Source: a bacterium (GTDB lineage: Bacteria > Patescibacteriota > Minisyncoccia > UBA6257 > JAGOQP01). From it: 54,978 nucleotides of DNA. Position 1 is the stretch's first letter. Each line of letters begins with the position of its first letter. Below the pieces are notes generated by a model, which saw nothing but the letters and a program-made list of their open reading frames with translations, was not told the origin of the DNA and ran no database searches. Made by a program: the position numbers and the translations under genes. This document shows, piece by piece, positions 19,062 to 27,650 of this stretch. Location: assembly GCA_021812345.1 (NCBI GenBank), contig JAKANP010000001.1, forward strand, positions 1 through 54,978, written 5' to 3'.

Positions 19062-19973
19062 TTAAAGCCAATTTTTCTTTTTAAATATGGCAGTCATTAT
19101 TAAAAGCAAAACAACTGTAATTCCCGCCAGTATCCAAAAATCATAAGGAGTTTTTCCAACAATCGGTCGAGAGTTTGTATCAATAGTAAAAAGAGCCAGC
19201 AATACCATTAGCGGGAATGTCATAAATGCCAAAACAGAAAATCTTTGCATTATTTTAGTCATTCCAATAGTTAGCATTTGAGTGTTGGTTTGCTCGAAAG
19301 ATTCTATTGTTTCTTTATAATTTTCACATGATTGCATCACCTTAAGGAAATCTCCTTCAAGGTCTGAAAAATAAACCTTGCTACCGTCGCCGAAATAATC
19401 AGGCCCGATTTTGTTCAAGGAGTTAAAAATGCTTGTTTGTGATTTGGTGATCAGATGATAACTTAATAAATCTCTTTTGACGTATGATATTTTTTCCAAA
19501 AGCTCCCGCTCTTTATTTTGAAAAAGATTGTTTCTTATGTCTTCTATTTTTTCATCGATATGTCTTAACTGTCTTAGTGAAAATAAAAGACACGATTCCA
19601 TTAGATAGTAAATCAATCTTGAAGAATCTCCGCTAAGTAATCTGTCCTTATAATTTTCGTTTTCTTCTATCTTATCTTCAATCATTTGTATCGGTTCAAG
19701 TGTGTCATAAGTCACGGTGATAACGGTATTTTTTATTATTAAAAAATCAACCTCGTTTTTTCTAGAAACTTTTTCCATTGAGTCGTAAACAGGCAATTGA
19801 TAGACAATAAACATATAGTCGCCATAAATCTCAACCTTTGATCTTGCCGATGGTTGGGACAGCTCTTCTATAATTATTGGATGAATATTGAACTCTTTTC
19901 TTAAAGCCTCGAGTTCTTTATTGTTCGGCTTTACCAAATTTATCCAATTAACTTTTCCTTTTTTTATTATCAT
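19062..19973 (-). CDS. CorA-family magnesium/divalent cation transporter
   Basis: Two C-terminal TMs, FMTFPLMVLLALFTIDTNSRP near the MN loop, long helical N-domain. Confidence 0.85.
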   Translation of the reverse strand: MIIKKGKVNWINLVKPNNKELEALRKEFNIHPIIIEELSQPSARSKVEIYGDYMFIVYQLPVYDSMEKVSRKNEVDFLIIKNTVITVTYDTLEPIQMIEDKIEENENYKDRLLSGDSSRLIYYLMESCLLFSLRQLRHIDEKIEDIRNNLFQNKERELLEKISYVKRDLLSYHLITKSQTSIFNSLNKIGPDYFGDGSKVYFSDLEGDFLKVMQSCENYKETIESFEQTNTQMLTIGMTKIMQRFSVLAFMTFPLMVLLALFTIDTNSRPIVGKTPYDFWILAGITVVLLLIMTAIFKKKNWL

Positions 19974-20109
19974 ATTTTTGTTATTTATTATTTTTTTAAT
20001 TATATCAGAGTAGGGGATTTTGTTAAAGAATGAGCGATTTTATCAAAGGATGATGAGTTTTGTTGTCAGATTTGCTGTTTAGAACAAGTTTTGATTTCTG
20101 AAGAATATA

Positions 20110-20147
20110 TCCGTCAAGTATCTCACGATCGTGAGATGCTTGACGGA
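20110..20147. promoter_or_regulatory. 38-bp palindrome overlapping -35 of promoter TTGACG(20140)-N17-TACAAT(20163)
   Basis: TCCGTCAAGTATCTCACGATCGTGAGATGCTTGACGGA, one T:G mismatch between arms. Confidence 0.85.
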
Positions 20148-20223
20148 ATCGTTTTTGGAGATTACAATTTGATTAAATATTTTTTGGTGAGTATTTATTA
20201 ATATTTAAAAATTATAATCACAT

Positions 20224-20889
20224 ATGAAAGGCGAAATAATGTTTAAAATCCTATCTTCTTTGGATGAGGGCAAGGATACAGCCATTGACTTGCTGGGTTC
20301 TTATCTTATCTGCGGAATGTCTTATAACCCCAACAAGGCCTTTTCTTGCGCAAAGGATTTTTTGGAAATCAGAAAAGGAAATAGACATAAGAAAATTGAA
20401 GCAAGAGAGCAAGTGAGAAAATTTTATTCTTTTGTCGGTTATCTTGAAAAAGACGGCCTTGTCAGAAAAGAAGAAATAACCGGAGAAATGAAAGTGTCTA
20501 TTACCAGCAAGGGCAAGAAAAAGCTTGAATATTTAAAAACATCAAAAACTCTCTGGTTTCCTTCAAATAAATATCCTCAAGATGTTTCCGAAGATATTAA
20601 AAAATCGGATAATTTGGAAAATGAAAAAATAGTTACCGTGGTGACTTTTGATATACCGGAAAAACAAAGATCAAAAAGAGATTGGTTAAGAACCGCTTTG
20701 GCTAATATGAACTTTAATATGGTCCACAAAAGCGTTTGGATGGGAGGGGATAAAATACCGGAAAAATTTTTTAAAGATATGAAGGATTTAAAAATTAGCG
20801 ACTATGTAGAAATATTCAGTATAGATAAAGCCGGTTCTTTAAGAAGGTTAAATCTCGGTGATCAGAAAAAAATTCAAGCAAGAACATAA
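20224..20889 (+). CDS. PaaX-like transcriptional regulator with Cas2-like C-terminal domain
   Basis: wHTH-like N-terminus; VVTFDIPEKQRSKRDWLRTALANMNFNMVHKSVWMGGDKIP...VEIFSID resembles PaaX C/Cas2 ferredoxin-like domain. Confidence 0.7.
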   Translation: MKGEIMFKILSSLDEGKDTAIDLLGSYLICGMSYNPNKAFSCAKDFLEIRKGNRHKKIEAREQVRKFYSFVGYLEKDGLVRKEEITGEMKVSITSKGKKKLEYLKTSKTLWFPSNKYPQDVSEDIKKSDNLENEKIVTVVTFDIPEKQRSKRDWLRTALANMNFNMVHKSVWMGGDKIPEKFFKDMKDLKISDYVEIFSIDKAGSLRRLNLGDQKKIQART

Positions 20890-20954
20890 TGATAAATCTT
20901 TAGTTTTTTAAGTTGAGCCGGCTACGATTTTATTGATTTTTTGAAATTTTAGAA

Positions 20955-20992
20955 TCTGTCAAGTATCTCACGATCGTGAGATACTTGACAGA
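20955..20992. promoter_or_regulatory. Perfect 38-bp palindrome overlapping -35 of promoter TTGACA(20985)-N16-TAGAAT(21007)
   Basis: TCTGTCAAGTATCTCACGATCGTGAGATACTTGACAGA. Confidence 0.9.
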
Positions 20993-21105
20993 ATGGATTT
21001 TAAGAATAGAATAGAATGGTTTGGAAGTAAAATTGTTTTTGATTGAAGGTCATTTATAAATTATTAAGGCGACATAAAATAATATTTAAATTTTTAAATA
21101 AAAAT

Positions 21106-21633
21106 ATGGATAAAAAAGAAAACGAATCAAAAGAGAAAAATGTTTCAAATAATGATGTAAATAATCAGTCGTCCGATAATTCAAGTTCGAGCGCTTCTGA
21201 AATTGATTTGTTAAAAAAACAATGTGATGAATATCTTGACGGATGGAAAAGAACTAAAGCCGATTTTATAAACTATAAGAAAGACGAATCAAAAAGATTG
21301 GACTCGATTCTAAAATTTTCCAATGAAACGATTATCAAAGACTTATTGAATGTTTTGGATAGTTTTGATCTGGCGATTCAGTCGTTTGGCGAAGATTCAA
21401 AGTTGGAAAAAGGTATTTATTTAATCAGAGCTCAGATGGAAGATGTTTTAAAAAAATATGGGCTTGAGAGAATTATGGTTTCTACCGGTCAAGAATTTGA
21501 TCCGGCATTGCATGAAGCGATTGCTGTCGTTGAATCGAATGAGCCGTCGGGAACAATAGTGGATGAAGTTGAAAAGGGCTACACTCTTTCGGGAAAACTT
21601 ATTAGAGCGGCAAGAGTAAAAGTTTCAAAATAA
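21106..21633 (+). CDS. grpE: Nucleotide exchange factor GrpE (track ORF starts 21043)
   Basis: DGWKRTKADFINYKKDE...LLNVLDSFDLAI...YGLERI..GQEFDPALHEAIAV; upstream of dnaK. Confidence 0.95.
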   Translation: MDKKENESKEKNVSNNDVNNQSSDNSSSSASEIDLLKKQCDEYLDGWKRTKADFINYKKDESKRLDSILKFSNETIIKDLLNVLDSFDLAIQSFGEDSKLEKGIYLIRAQMEDVLKKYGLERIMVSTGQEFDPALHEAIAVVESNEPSGTIVDEVEKGYTLSGKLIRAARVKVSK

Positions 21634-21663
21634 AAAAATAATTAATTAATCATTTTAAAAAAC

Positions 21664-23523
21664 ATGTCAAAAATTTTAGGAATTGATTTGGGAACAACTA
21701 ATTCGGCAATGGCGATTGTTGAGGGCGGAGAGCCGAAAATTTTAGAAAATGTCGAAGGTGCCAGAACCACTCCTTCGGTTGTTGCAATTAGTAAATCAAA
21801 TGAAAGGTTGGTTGGAATGTTGGCAAAACGTCAAGCTGTGGTCAATCCCAAGAACACGATTTTTTCGGTTAAAAGATTAATTGGAAGAAAATTTTCCGAT
21901 TCCGAAGTAAAGCGTGATGTTAAGTGGCTTCCTTATGAATTGAAAGAATCTTCAAGCGGAGGAGTTGAAATAAAAATGGGAGAAAAATATTACACACCTG
22001 AAGAAATTTCGGCAATGATTTTGTCAAAATTAAAAGCTGACGCTGAAGCAAAAATCGGAGAAAAAATAGAAGAAGCGGTTATTACCGTGCCGGCTTATTT
22101 TGATGATTCTCAAAGACAAGCGACGAAGAATGCCGGAGAAATCGCCGGACTCAAAGTCAAAAGAATTATAAATGAGCCGACTGCCGCCGCTTTAGCTTAC
22201 GGATTTAACAAAGGGAAAAACGAAAAAATTTGCGTATATGATTTTGGTGGCGGAACTTTTGATATTTCCGTTCTTGAAATCGGAGACGATGTAGTTGAGG
22301 TTAAAGGAACCGGAGGAGATACTCATTTGGGCGGAGATGATTTTGACAGAGTGATAATGGATTATTTGGTTGGAGAATATAAAAAATCGGAAGGCATCGA
22401 TCTTTCCAAAGATCCGTTGGCATTACAAAGATTAAGAGAGGCCGCTGAAAAAGCAAAGCATGAACTTTCTACGGTTACAGAAACAGAAATTAATTTGCCA
22501 TACATAAGCTCGGATGCTTCCGGTCCGAAACATTTCTTGATGAAAGTGACAAGAGCCAAACTTGAAGATTTAGTCAAAGATATGGTTGATAAATCAATTG
22601 AATTGGTAAAACAAACAATTTCCGAAACCGGACTTAAAATTCAGGATATCAATGAAGTCATTTTGGTTGGTGGTCAAACCAGAATGCCGGCGATACAACA
22701 AGCGGTTAAAAATCTTTTCGGAAAAGAACCTCACAAAGGAATCAATCCCGATGAAGTAGTTGCCGTAGGAGCGGCAGTGCAGGCCGGTATTTTCCAAGGA
22801 GACGTCAAAGATGTTTTATTACTTGACGTGACCCCGCTTTCTTTGGGAATAGAAACTATGGGAAATATTTTTACTCCTATTATAGAAAAAAATACAACCG
22901 TCCCGACTTCAAAATCTCAAATTTTTTCAACCGCTTCAGACAATCAAACATCCGTTGAAATTCATATTTTGCAGGGAGAAAGAACTATGGCGGCAGACAA
23001 CAAAACTTTGGGCAGATTTATTTTGGACGGCATTCCTCCGGCGCCAAGAGGCATTCCTCAAGTTGAAGTTTCTTTTGATATTGACGCTAACGGAATATTG
23101 AATGTCTCAGCCAAAGATAAAGCCAGCGGAAAAGTGCAATCGGTTAAAATTGAAGCTTCCACCCAGCTTTCTAAAGATGAAATAGAAAAATTAAAAAATG
23201 AAGCGGCCGCTCACGCCGAAGAAGATAAGAAAAAAAGAGATGAAGCGGATATTAAAAATCAGGCGGAGCAATTGGTTTATCTGGCTCAAAAAAATGTTGG
23301 GGAATGGAAAGATAAAATAAGCGCCGAAGTTAAAAGTTCAATAGAAAATAAAATTTCTTCTCTCAAGGATGCTATTTCAAAAAATGACATTGAATCTATA
23401 AAAAGCGCATCGGCAGAACTTTCTCAAGAAGTCCAGAAAATAGGCCAGTCGATGTATTCCTCGGATAATAACAACCAGAGTCAGCAACAGGAACCTCCAA
23501 AAGAAGGAGAGCAACAAAACTAA
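21664..23523 (+). CDS. dnaK: Chaperone protein DnaK
   Basis: [44 protein letters not shown]. Confidence 0.99.
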   Translation: MSKILGIDLGTTNSAMAIVEGGEPKILENVEGARTTPSVVAISKSNERLVGMLAKRQAVVNPKNTIFSVKRLIGRKFSDSEVKRDVKWLPYELKESSSGGVEIKMGEKYYTPEEISAMILSKLKADAEAKIGEKIEEAVITVPAYFDDSQRQATKNAGEIAGLKVKRIINEPTAAALAYGFNKGKNEKICVYDFGGGTFDISVLEIGDDVVEVKGTGGDTHLGGDDFDRVIMDYLVGEYKKSEGIDLSKDPLALQRLREAAEKAKHELSTVTETEINLPYISSDASGPKHFLMKVTRAKLEDLVKDMVDKSIELVKQTISETGLKIQDINEVILVGGQTRMPAIQQAVKNLFGKEPHKGINPDEVVAVGAAVQAGIFQGDVKDVLLLDVTPLSLGIETMGNIFTPIIEKNTTVPTSKSQIFSTASDNQTSVEIHILQGERTMAADNKTLGRFILDGIPPAPRGIPQVEVSFDIDANGILNVSAKDKASGKVQSVKIEASTQLSKDEIEKLKNEAAAHAEEDKKKRDEADIKNQAEQLVYLAQKNVGEWKDKISAEVKSSIENKISSLKDAISKNDIESIKSASAELSQEVQKIGQSMYSSDNNNQSQQQEPPKEGEQQN

Positions 23524-23605
23524 TTTGAAGCTTTCTTAAAAAAAGTGTTTGAGTTATAATTAAAGATGTTTTTCAAAGATAATTAAAAATAAACATTAAA
23601 TATTT

Positions 23606-24643
23606 ATGATTGGTTTGGAACATCCTCAACACATTGGTCAAGTTAAAAGCGAAAGTTTTTCTAATTCTGTTTATATCGGAGCGTTCTCTTATTGGAAATT
23701 CGGCATTCTTTGTTTTCTTACAGCCGGCTTTGGATTTGTTTCAAGTTATCTTATAAACAATTCTTTTTTGATTGGCGGTTCCAATAAAATTCAGATGCTT
23801 GCCTGGGGTAGTGCTTCTCTTGTTTTATTTCTTATTTTATCCGCTTTGGATATTATCTTTGTTAACAGAAATTGGGCGGTATCAGTTTTAATGGGAATCG
23901 GCGGGCTTTCTTTAGGGGTGGGAATTTTGAATTTCAGTCAAAATTCTTTGCTGGTTATAGCGGCGGCTATAATTGTTATGATTTCTGCCGGATTGTCGGC
24001 AAAAAATCTTTCAGAAAATTCTTTAAAAATACAATTTTTTAAAACATCCAACACGGTTTTAAAAGGAGTTATTCTTGCGGCGGCGATTATAGCCGGATTT
24101 GTTTTCTTCAATAAATTTTCCTCCGAGCCGTTAGGCGGAAATAATCCGATATTGCCTCAAAGCTTTTTTGAGAGTGCGGTAAATGAAATTTCGAAATTTA
24201 TCAGCCCGTCGTTGGGAGGATTGGATTTTTCTTTGTCTCTTAACCAGATTGCTTCTCAGGCGGTGGATGCTCAAATAGCTTCAAACTCAAATGCCGCTTT
24301 TATTTCTCAAGCGCAAAAGGATTTGATGATTTCTTCCATTGTTGATCAATACAAGCAAAGATTATCTTCAATTTTCGGCTCAACGGTGAATCCGGATGAA
24401 AAACTTTCTTCTTCTCTTTATTCGGCCTTGATAAATAAAATAAATAATTTGCCGGATTCAACACGTAATTGGGTTTTAATAGGTGGCGCGATTTTGATGT
24501 TGTTGACTGTCACTGCGGTTTCGCCGATAATCCGTCCGATAATAATACTTTTTGCTTTTGTTTTTTACGAAATTTTATTGGCAATTAATTTTGGAATGGT
24601 GATCAGTGAAACCAAAAGCAAAGAAACGGTTGTTATGCCCTAG
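23606..24643 (+). CDS. Hypothetical multi-TM membrane protein inside chaperone operon
   Basis: 345 aa, ~6 hydrophobic segments, between dnaK and dnaJ. Confidence 0.65.
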   Translation: MIGLEHPQHIGQVKSESFSNSVYIGAFSYWKFGILCFLTAGFGFVSSYLINNSFLIGGSNKIQMLAWGSASLVLFLILSALDIIFVNRNWAVSVLMGIGGLSLGVGILNFSQNSLLVIAAAIIVMISAGLSAKNLSENSLKIQFFKTSNTVLKGVILAAAIIAGFVFFNKFSSEPLGGNNPILPQSFFESAVNEISKFISPSLGGLDFSLSLNQIASQAVDAQIASNSNAAFISQAQKDLMISSIVDQYKQRLSSIFGSTVNPDEKLSSSLYSALINKINNLPDSTRNWVLIGGAILMLLTVTAVSPIIRPIIILFAFVFYEILLAINFGMVISETKSKETVVMP

Positions 24644-24670
24644 TTTTAATTTACATTTTAGTTTTTCATT

Positions 24671-25813
24671 ATGGATTATTATGAAATTTTAGGCGTCTCC
24701 AAAAACGCTTCTGAAGATGATATTAAAAAAGCTTTTAGAAAATTGGCTCATAAATATCATCCGGATAAAGCCGGCGGAGATGAAAAAAAATTTAAAGAAA
24801 TAAACGAAGCCTATCAAGTGCTTTCCGATTCCAAAAAACGCGCTCAATATGACAGATTCGGAAAAAACTTTCAAAATCAACAGGGATTTGGCGGCCAAGG
24901 ATTTGGCGAAGGAAATCCGTTTGCCGGTTTTGATTTTTCCGGAGGACAATTTAACGGCGATTTTTCAAATTTTAATTTTGGCGGTCAAGGTAACTGGGAG
25001 GATTTGGAAGATATTTTCGGCTCATTTTTTGGAGGAGGCGCAAAGCAGAGTCGCCGTCAAAAAGGAAACGACATTCAAGTCGTTTTGGATATAACTTTGA
25101 AAGAAGCTTTTTTTGGAGTTAAAAAAGATATTTCATTCAGAACTTTTGTTGTTTGCCAAAAATGCGACGGATTAGGGTATGACAAATCAGCGGGAGTCAA
25201 AAAATGTTCAAAATGCGGAGGGACCGGACAAATCAAGGAAAAGCACTCCTCTTTTTTTGGAAATTTTGTTCAAGTTAAAGAATGCGATAAATGTTTTGGT
25301 TCCGGACAAGAGCCTAATAAAATTTGTAGCGAATGTGGAGGTTCGGGAAGAATTATGGGAACAAAATCTATTTCGGTGGATGTTAAAGCCGGAGTTTATA
25401 GCGGGCAAATGATAAAAATTCAAGGTCAAGGAGAAGCATCTTTAAGAGGAAAGCCGTCAGGAGATCTTTATATAAAAATAAACATTTTACCGGATAAAAA
25501 ATTCAAACTTAGCGGAGATGATATTTTTACCGAAAAAGAAATCAAATTATCGGATGTTTTAAAAGAAAAAGAAATAGAAATTGAAAGCGTAAGCGGTGAT
25601 AAAATAAAAATTTTAATTCCGCATGATTTTAATTTGAATGATCGAATTACCATAAAAGGGGAAGGAATGAAAAGAAACTCCGGTATTTTAGGCAAAGTCG
25701 GCAGAGGCGATTTGATTGTTAATTTTAAATTAAAAACTCCCAAAAAATTATCTTCCAAATCAAAACAATTGGCGGAAGAATTATCAAAAGAGCTTGAAAA
25801 AGACGGCGATTGA
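24671..25813 (+). CDS. dnaJ: Chaperone protein DnaJ
   Basis: J domain [11 protein letters not shown] region, four CxxCxGxG-type zinc motifs. Confidence 0.98.
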   Translation: MDYYEILGVSKNASEDDIKKAFRKLAHKYHPDKAGGDEKKFKEINEAYQVLSDSKKRAQYDRFGKNFQNQQGFGGQGFGEGNPFAGFDFSGGQFNGDFSNFNFGGQGNWEDLEDIFGSFFGGGAKQSRRQKGNDIQVVLDITLKEAFFGVKKDISFRTFVVCQKCDGLGYDKSAGVKKCSKCGGTGQIKEKHSSFFGNFVQVKECDKCFGSGQEPNKICSECGGSGRIMGTKSISVDVKAGVYSGQMIKIQGQGEASLRGKPSGDLYIKINILPDKKFKLSGDDIFTEKEIKLSDVLKEKEIEIESVSGDKIKILIPHDFNLNDRITIKGEGMKRNSGILGKVGRGDLIVNFKLKTPKKLSSKSKQLAEELSKELEKDGD

Positions 25814-25849
25814 TTGTATTATTTTGTCGTTATTTATTTTTTTTAAAAA

Positions 25850-25922
25850 GCGCCCGTAGCTCAGCTGGTAGAGCAGCTCCCTTTTAAGGAGATGGTCGAA
25901 GGTTCGATTCCTTCCGGGCGCA
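25850..25922 (+). tRNA. tRNA-Lys (anticodon TTT), CCA not encoded
   Basis: GCGCCCG/CGGGCGC acceptor; CTTTTAA anticodon loop; GGTTCGATTCC T-arm. Confidence 0.94.
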
Positions 25923-26308
25923 CAAAATAATGCCGCCTTGTCATGAGGCGGTATTATTTTGCTCGAGAAGGAATCGAATAGAGAGGGGTCGGGAGACGCT
26001 TAGTCTCCCGTGTAGGAAAACAGCAAAGCGTCAGAAACCGAGGGTTTCTGACGAAGCGCGTTTAGCGTCCGAGGTGAGATTCCTTCCGGGCGCACAAATA
26101 ACAAAAATACCCCATCGGGGGTGTTTTTGTTATGGTGTGTCAGAAAAGAAATCGAATGCGAACCCCCGTGTTGGAAAATAGGAGCGAAGCGACGTAAGAA
26201 ACCAGAAGGTTTCTTAAGTGGGGGTCGGGGGTAAGCGGTGAGATAGCGAAGCGTCCTTCCGGGCGCACAAAATAATGCCGCCTTGTCATGAGGCGGTATT
26301 ATTTTTTT
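25909..26308 (+). repeat. 52-bp perfect direct repeat of tRNA-Lys 3' end plus terminator (25909-25960 / 26254-26305), with a third partial copy at 26079-26100
   Basis: TCCTTCCGGGCGCACAAAATAATGCCGCCTTGTCATGAGGCGGTATTATTTT twice; ATTCCTTCCGGGCGCACAAATA between. Confidence 0.9.
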
Positions 26309-26337
26309 ATTTTAATTCAATGTGTTAAAATGCTTTT

Positions 26338-26760
26338 ATGTTGATAAAAAGGATTATAAATTATTTTGATAAATTTGAAGATAGAGTAAGGCACGGATTG
26401 AGCCATCACCCGGTTATCTATGCAATTATAGGAGGTTTTGCCACGGTTATTTTTTGGAGAGGAGTTTGGTTGTTTATGGATTACTTTGATTTTATGACTC
26501 CGGTTTTTTCAATAATTTTGAGTGTTGTTGTTATGTTAGCTACCGGAACTTTTGTTTCGTTTTTCATTGGAGAATCGATACTTATATCTGGATTAAAAGC
26601 CGAGAAAAGAGCCGACCAAAAAACGGAAAAAGAGCTTTTTGACGAAGAGATGAGATTAAAAAGAGTCGTTTCGGAAATTGATGAAATCAAAAAGATAATA
26701 GAAGAAATAGAATCCATAAAAAAAGACGTGTCTGAGATTAAGGAGAAATTAACTAAATGA
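26338..26760 (+). CDS. Hypothetical membrane protein with C-terminal coiled coil
   Basis: 140 aa; two TM segments then KEKELFDEEMRLKRVVSEIDEIKKIIEEIESIKKDVSEI. Confidence 0.6.
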   Translation: MLIKRIINYFDKFEDRVRHGLSHHPVIYAIIGGFATVIFWRGVWLFMDYFDFMTPVFSIILSVVVMLATGTFVSFFIGESILISGLKAEKRADQKTEKELFDEEMRLKRVVSEIDEIKKIIEEIESIKKDVSEIKEKLTK

Positions 26761-26875
26761 TTTTTTGTTTAATTCAACACCTATGATTTATCAGGTTTGT
26801 TTTCAAAGAATATTTTAGTATGATATAATAAAATGGTCGAAAATATAATTAATAATTAATAATTAAAAATAAAAA

Positions 26876-27526
26876 ATGAATAACAAAATAAAATTATTTA
26901 TTTCCGTTTTTTTGGTTTTTGGACTAATCGCTTTCGGAGCTTTTCAATTAAGTAAAGCGTTTGCCGATCAGGAAAATGGAGATAACAGTAGCGCGAGTAG
27001 TAATAACGGCAATAGTAATAGCAACAGCGGATTAAATGGAATAGGTAGCATTGTCAGAAATTTGGCTCAGAGTCAAGGTCAGGAAGGAGAAAGCCAAACC
27101 GAGAGTCAGAGTCAACAAGGTAGTGATAATCAATTTGGTCAAAACGGAAATTCTTTTTCAATCAGCAATTCAGGAATGGTTTCGGTTAACGGCGCCTCAC
27201 TGGTTTCCGTTTCGGGAAATTCTTTTACGGCTAAAGTTTTCGGACTGACTTTGAATTTTATCACCACTTCTTCAACTTCTTTAATGTGGCAAGTTTCATC
27301 CGCTTCTTCTACGGTAGTTTCAATCACCGATATGAAAGTGGGGGATTCAATAAATGTTAAAGGACAGATAGACAGCTCTTCTGGACTTGTAAATGCAACT
27401 CAAGTTATGGACCAGAGCTTGAATCAACAAAATATTTCAAGCATTCAACAACAGATTCAGAATCTTTTGAATCAATTGAATCAATTAAGAAATCAACTTA
27501 ATCTTCAGACTGGAACCGGAAGATAA
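26876..27526 (+). CDS. Secreted Ser/Asn/Gln-rich protein with DUF5666-like beta domain
   Basis: Signal peptide; VSVNGASLVSVSGNSFTAKVFG...TDMKVGDSINVKGQIDSSSGLVNATQV. Confidence 0.6.
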   Translation: MNNKIKLFISVFLVFGLIAFGAFQLSKAFADQENGDNSSASSNNGNSNSNSGLNGIGSIVRNLAQSQGQEGESQTESQSQQGSDNQFGQNGNSFSISNSGMVSVNGASLVSVSGNSFTAKVFGLTLNFITTSSTSLMWQVSSASSTVVSITDMKVGDSINVKGQIDSSSGLVNATQVMDQSLNQQNISSIQQQIQNLLNQLNQLRNQLNLQTGTGR

Positions 27527-27550
27527 GTTTTTGATCTTAAGCTTGGATAT

Positions 27551-27580
27551 AAAACACGCGCGTTGCGCGTGTTTTTGATT
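27551..27580 (+). terminator. Intrinsic terminator
   Basis: AAAACACGCGCGTTGCGCGTGTTTTTG. Confidence 0.8.
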
Positions 27581-27615
27581 GCAAATTAACATATATTTAA
27601 TGTTAATTTGTTAAC

Positions 27616-27644
27616 TTGACAATTATTTAATAATATGATAAGAT
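27616..27644 (+). promoter_or_regulatory. Strong sigma70-type promoter TTGACA-N17-TAAGAT
   Basis: Consensus -35, 17-nt spacer, 5/6 -10. Confidence 0.75.
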
Positions 27645-27650
27645 AACAAC

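Noticed and set aside
20224-20889. Cas2-like sequence as evidence for a CRISPR-Cas system
   Set aside because: The domain belongs to a longer protein with wHTH-like N-terminus (PaaX-like); no cas1, effector or repeat-spacer array is visible in the window
20110-20992. Palindrome-flanked gene as a REP/RAYT-like or IS-like mobile unit
   Set aside because: No transposase or target-site duplication seen; both palindromes sit at the same place relative to good promoters, favouring operators. Kept only as a rival to test
20993-21105. CIRCE element upstream of grpE
   Set aside because: No TTAGCACTC-N9-GAGTGCTAA match; only the ATCTCACGATCGTGAGAT palindrome is present
25930-26181. 83-aa ORF (ARLASEVRFLPGAQ...)
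   Set aside because: Lies in the post-tRNA-Lys repeat module; peptide derives from the duplicated tRNA end
25961-26253. Post-tRNA modules as a prophage or integrative element remnant
   Set aside because: Direct repeats mimic att sites, but inserts are only ~120-150 bp and no integrase or phage gene is nearby
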